6,987 nt of DNA from Psychrobacter sp. (GTDB taxonomy: Bacteria; Pseudomonadota; Gammaproteobacteria; Pseudomonadales; Moraxellaceae). Under the pieces are notes generated by a model, which saw only the letters and a program-made list of their open reading frames with translations, did no database searches and was not told the origin of the DNA. The position numbers and the translations under genes were made by a program. The stretch lies in assembly GCA_029256865.1 (NCBI GenBank), contig JARIEH010000060.1, forward strand, positions 1 to 6,987, in the 5' to 3' direction. This document shows positions 5,532-6,987 of this stretch, in pieces. The number at the start of each line of letters is the position of its first letter. Position 1 is the stretch's first letter.

Positions 5532-6987
5532 ATGAGTGTTTCTGTATTTAATCCCCGCATCACTGACGCCGTGGATAATGTGCCCGATGTCAATGCACTC
5601 GTAGAGCCAAACCCAGTGCAAACATCCACTGCGCATAAAAAAGTCTTTATCACCACTCAAGGCTGTCAGATGAACGTTTATGACTCTGGCAAAATGATTG
5701 ATGTGCTTGGTGACTCGCACGGCATGGTGGTCACTCATGACATTGATGAAGCCGATGTGTTGTTGATGAATACTTGCTCTATCCGTGAAAAAGCACAAGA
5801 AAAAGTATTTTCAGAATTGGGTCGCTGGCGCAAACTGAAAGAAAAGCGTCCTGACTTAGTTATCGGCGTGGGTGGTTGCGTGGCCTCCCAAGAAGGCGAT
5901 AATATCCAAAAACGCGCACCCTACGTCGATATGATATTTGGCCCGCAAACTTTGCATCGCTTGCCAGAGCTCTACGATCAATCTAGTAAACAGCGTGAAC
6001 TCTCCCCCAAAAACCGCATTGGTACGGTTGACGTCTCCTTCCCCAGTATCGAAAAGTTCGACTTCTTGCCCGAACCAAAAATCGAGGGGTATAAAGCCTT
6101 TGTGTCTATCATGGAAGGCTGCTCAAAATACTGCTCGTTTTGCGTCGTGCCTTATACCCGCGGCGAAGAGTTGTCTCGTCCTCTCGATGATGTATTGGCA
6201 GAGATTGATAGCCTAGCAGCGCAAGGCGTTCGCGAAATCAACTTATTGGGTCAAAACGTCAACGGCTATCGCGGCGAAAAAGACGATGGTAGCATTTGTC
6301 GTTTTGCCGAGCTACTGCACTATGTCTCACACGTCGATGGTGTTGAACGTATCCGTTATACCACCAGCCATCCGTTAGAGTTCACCGATGATATCATCGA
6401 CGCTTATGCGCAATTGCCAGAGCTAGTATCACATTTGCACCTGCCCGTACAAAGCGGCTCTAATGCGATATTAGCCGCGATGAAACGAAACCATACCATT
6501 GATGTGTATATCAATCAGATTAATAAGCTAAAAGCCATTCGCCCTGATATTCATTTATCAAGTGACTTTATTATTGGTTTCCCTGGTGAGACGGATGAAG
6601 ATTTTCAAGCGACATTAAACTTGGCAAAAGAGCTGAACTTTGATCATTCGTACAGCTTTATTTACTCCAAACGTCCGGGCACACCAGCAGCAGAATTAGC
6701 TGATGACGTGAGCTTTAAAACTAAAAAAGCGCGCTTGGCAGAGTTCCAAAAAGTGATTATTGATTCTACTTTGCAAAAGTCGCATGACATGATAGGTACT
6801 ACCACACGCGTATTGGTCGAGCAAATTGCCAACCGTCATCCCGACTGCTTAATCGGTACCGCGGATAATACCCGTACGGTAATGTTCAAATATGACGTCG
6901 ATAAAATGGATGAGCTATTGGGTAAAATCGTCAGCGTCCGTGTGACCGACTTTGTCAGCCCACATATGGTGAAGGGTGAGCTTGAGG
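5532..6987 (+). CDS. miaB: tRNA-2-methylthio-N6-dimethylallyladenosine synthase (partial at 3' end)
   Basis: Radical SAM methylthiotransferase that adds the 2-methylthio group to i6A37 of tRNAs reading UNN codons, in the cytoplasm. 485 codons are visible and the frame is still open at the window edge. The TRAM domain is already well advanced, so few residues should be missing. The N-terminal methylthiotransferase domain (about 37-150) has TTQGCQMN with Cys45, Cys82 in NTCSIRE and Cys116 in VGGCV for the auxiliary [4Fe-4S] cluster. The radical SAM motif [18 protein letters not shown] holds Cys197, Cys201 and Cys204. [16 protein letters not shown] (343-358) follows, and the TRAM tRNA-binding domain starts near 420. 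The first 36 residues precede the family core and are low in conservation signals, so this protein is N-terminally longer than E. coli MiaB. I prefer the ATG at 5532. An in-frame ATG at 5484 exists, but the promoter position disfavours it. The Shine-Dalgarno is weak (GGA at 5519-5521). Confidence 0.96.
   Translation, partial: MSVSVFNPRITDAVDNVPDVNALVEPNPVQTSTAHKKVFITTQGCQMNVYDSGKMIDVLGDSHGMVVTHDIDEADVLLMNTCSIREKAQEKVFSELGRWRKLKEKRPDLVIGVGGCVASQEGDNIQKRAPYVDMIFGPQTLHRLPELYDQSSKQRELSPKNRIGTVDVSFPSIEKFDFLPEPKIEGYKAFVSIMEGCSKYCSFCVVPYTRGEELSRPLDDVLAEIDSLAAQGVREINLLGQNVNGYRGEKDDGSICRFAELLHYVSHVDGVERIRYTTSHPLEFTDDIIDAYAQLPELVSHLHLPVQSGSNAILAAMKRNHTIDVYINQINKLKAIRPDIHLSSDFIIGFPGETDEDFQATLNLAKELNFDHSYSFIYSKRPGTPAAELADDVSFKTKKARLAEFQKVIIDSTLQKSHDMIGTTTRVLVEQIANRHPDCLIGTADNTRTVMFKYDVDKMDELLGKIVSVRVTDFVSPHMVKGELE

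Noticed and set aside
5523..5798. 91-codon minus-strand frame
   Set aside because: It is antisense to the N-terminal domain of miaB, which has all the expected cysteines in the plus frame.
5938..6216. 92-codon plus-strand frame inside miaB
   Set aside because: It lies out of frame within the radical SAM region of miaB and its composition is not protein-like.

Overview
This window looks like chromosomal DNA of a gammaproteobacterium of the Moraxellaceae, most likely Psychrobacter. That assignment is recalled from the style of the proteins (the NAD-malate dehydrogenase type, the DUF2789 protein, the Slt70-type transglycosylase and the N-terminally extended MiaB) and from the AT-rich spacers. 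It was not tested by a search. There is no phage, insertion sequence, CRISPR array, tRNA or rRNA. The genes are ordinary core and periplasmic housekeeping genes. The least explained parts are one degenerate enzyme and the spacer upstream of it.

Layout, left to right. Positions 44-283 (-) encode a 79-residue DUF2789 protein. Its candidate promoter at 337-365 overlaps an inverted repeat. A strong terminator at 441-468 ends the gene before it, mdh (506-1495, -), which encodes NAD-dependent malate dehydrogenase of the TCA cycle. A 237-bp spacer with nested palindromes lies upstream of mdh. Positions 1733-2569 (-) encode an exported, cysteine-rich protein with the RNase T2 fold signature, but with every recognisable catalytic residue replaced. 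Positions 2570-3083 form a 514-bp gene-free stretch with several inverted repeats, a 12-bp direct repeat and a two-way terminator at 2967-3005. Positions 3084-5207 (-) encode a soluble lytic transglycosylase of the Slt70 type, which cuts peptidoglycan in the periplasm. A divergent AT-rich spacer follows, with a well-formed promoter at 5443-5471 that drives miaB (5532 to the window edge, +), the tRNA methylthiotransferase.

The four minus-strand genes do not look like one operon. Spacers between them are 200-500 bp, two carry terminators, and each gene has its own candidate promoter or Shine-Dalgarno site. Functionally they touch central carbon metabolism (mdh), cell-wall turnover (slt), tRNA modification (miaB) and an unknown periplasmic role (the RNase T2-like protein).

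I did not find a convincing new multi-gene system. The points most worth a second look are the catalytically dead RNase T2-like protein and the structured non-coding stretch at about 2640-2800 upstream of it.
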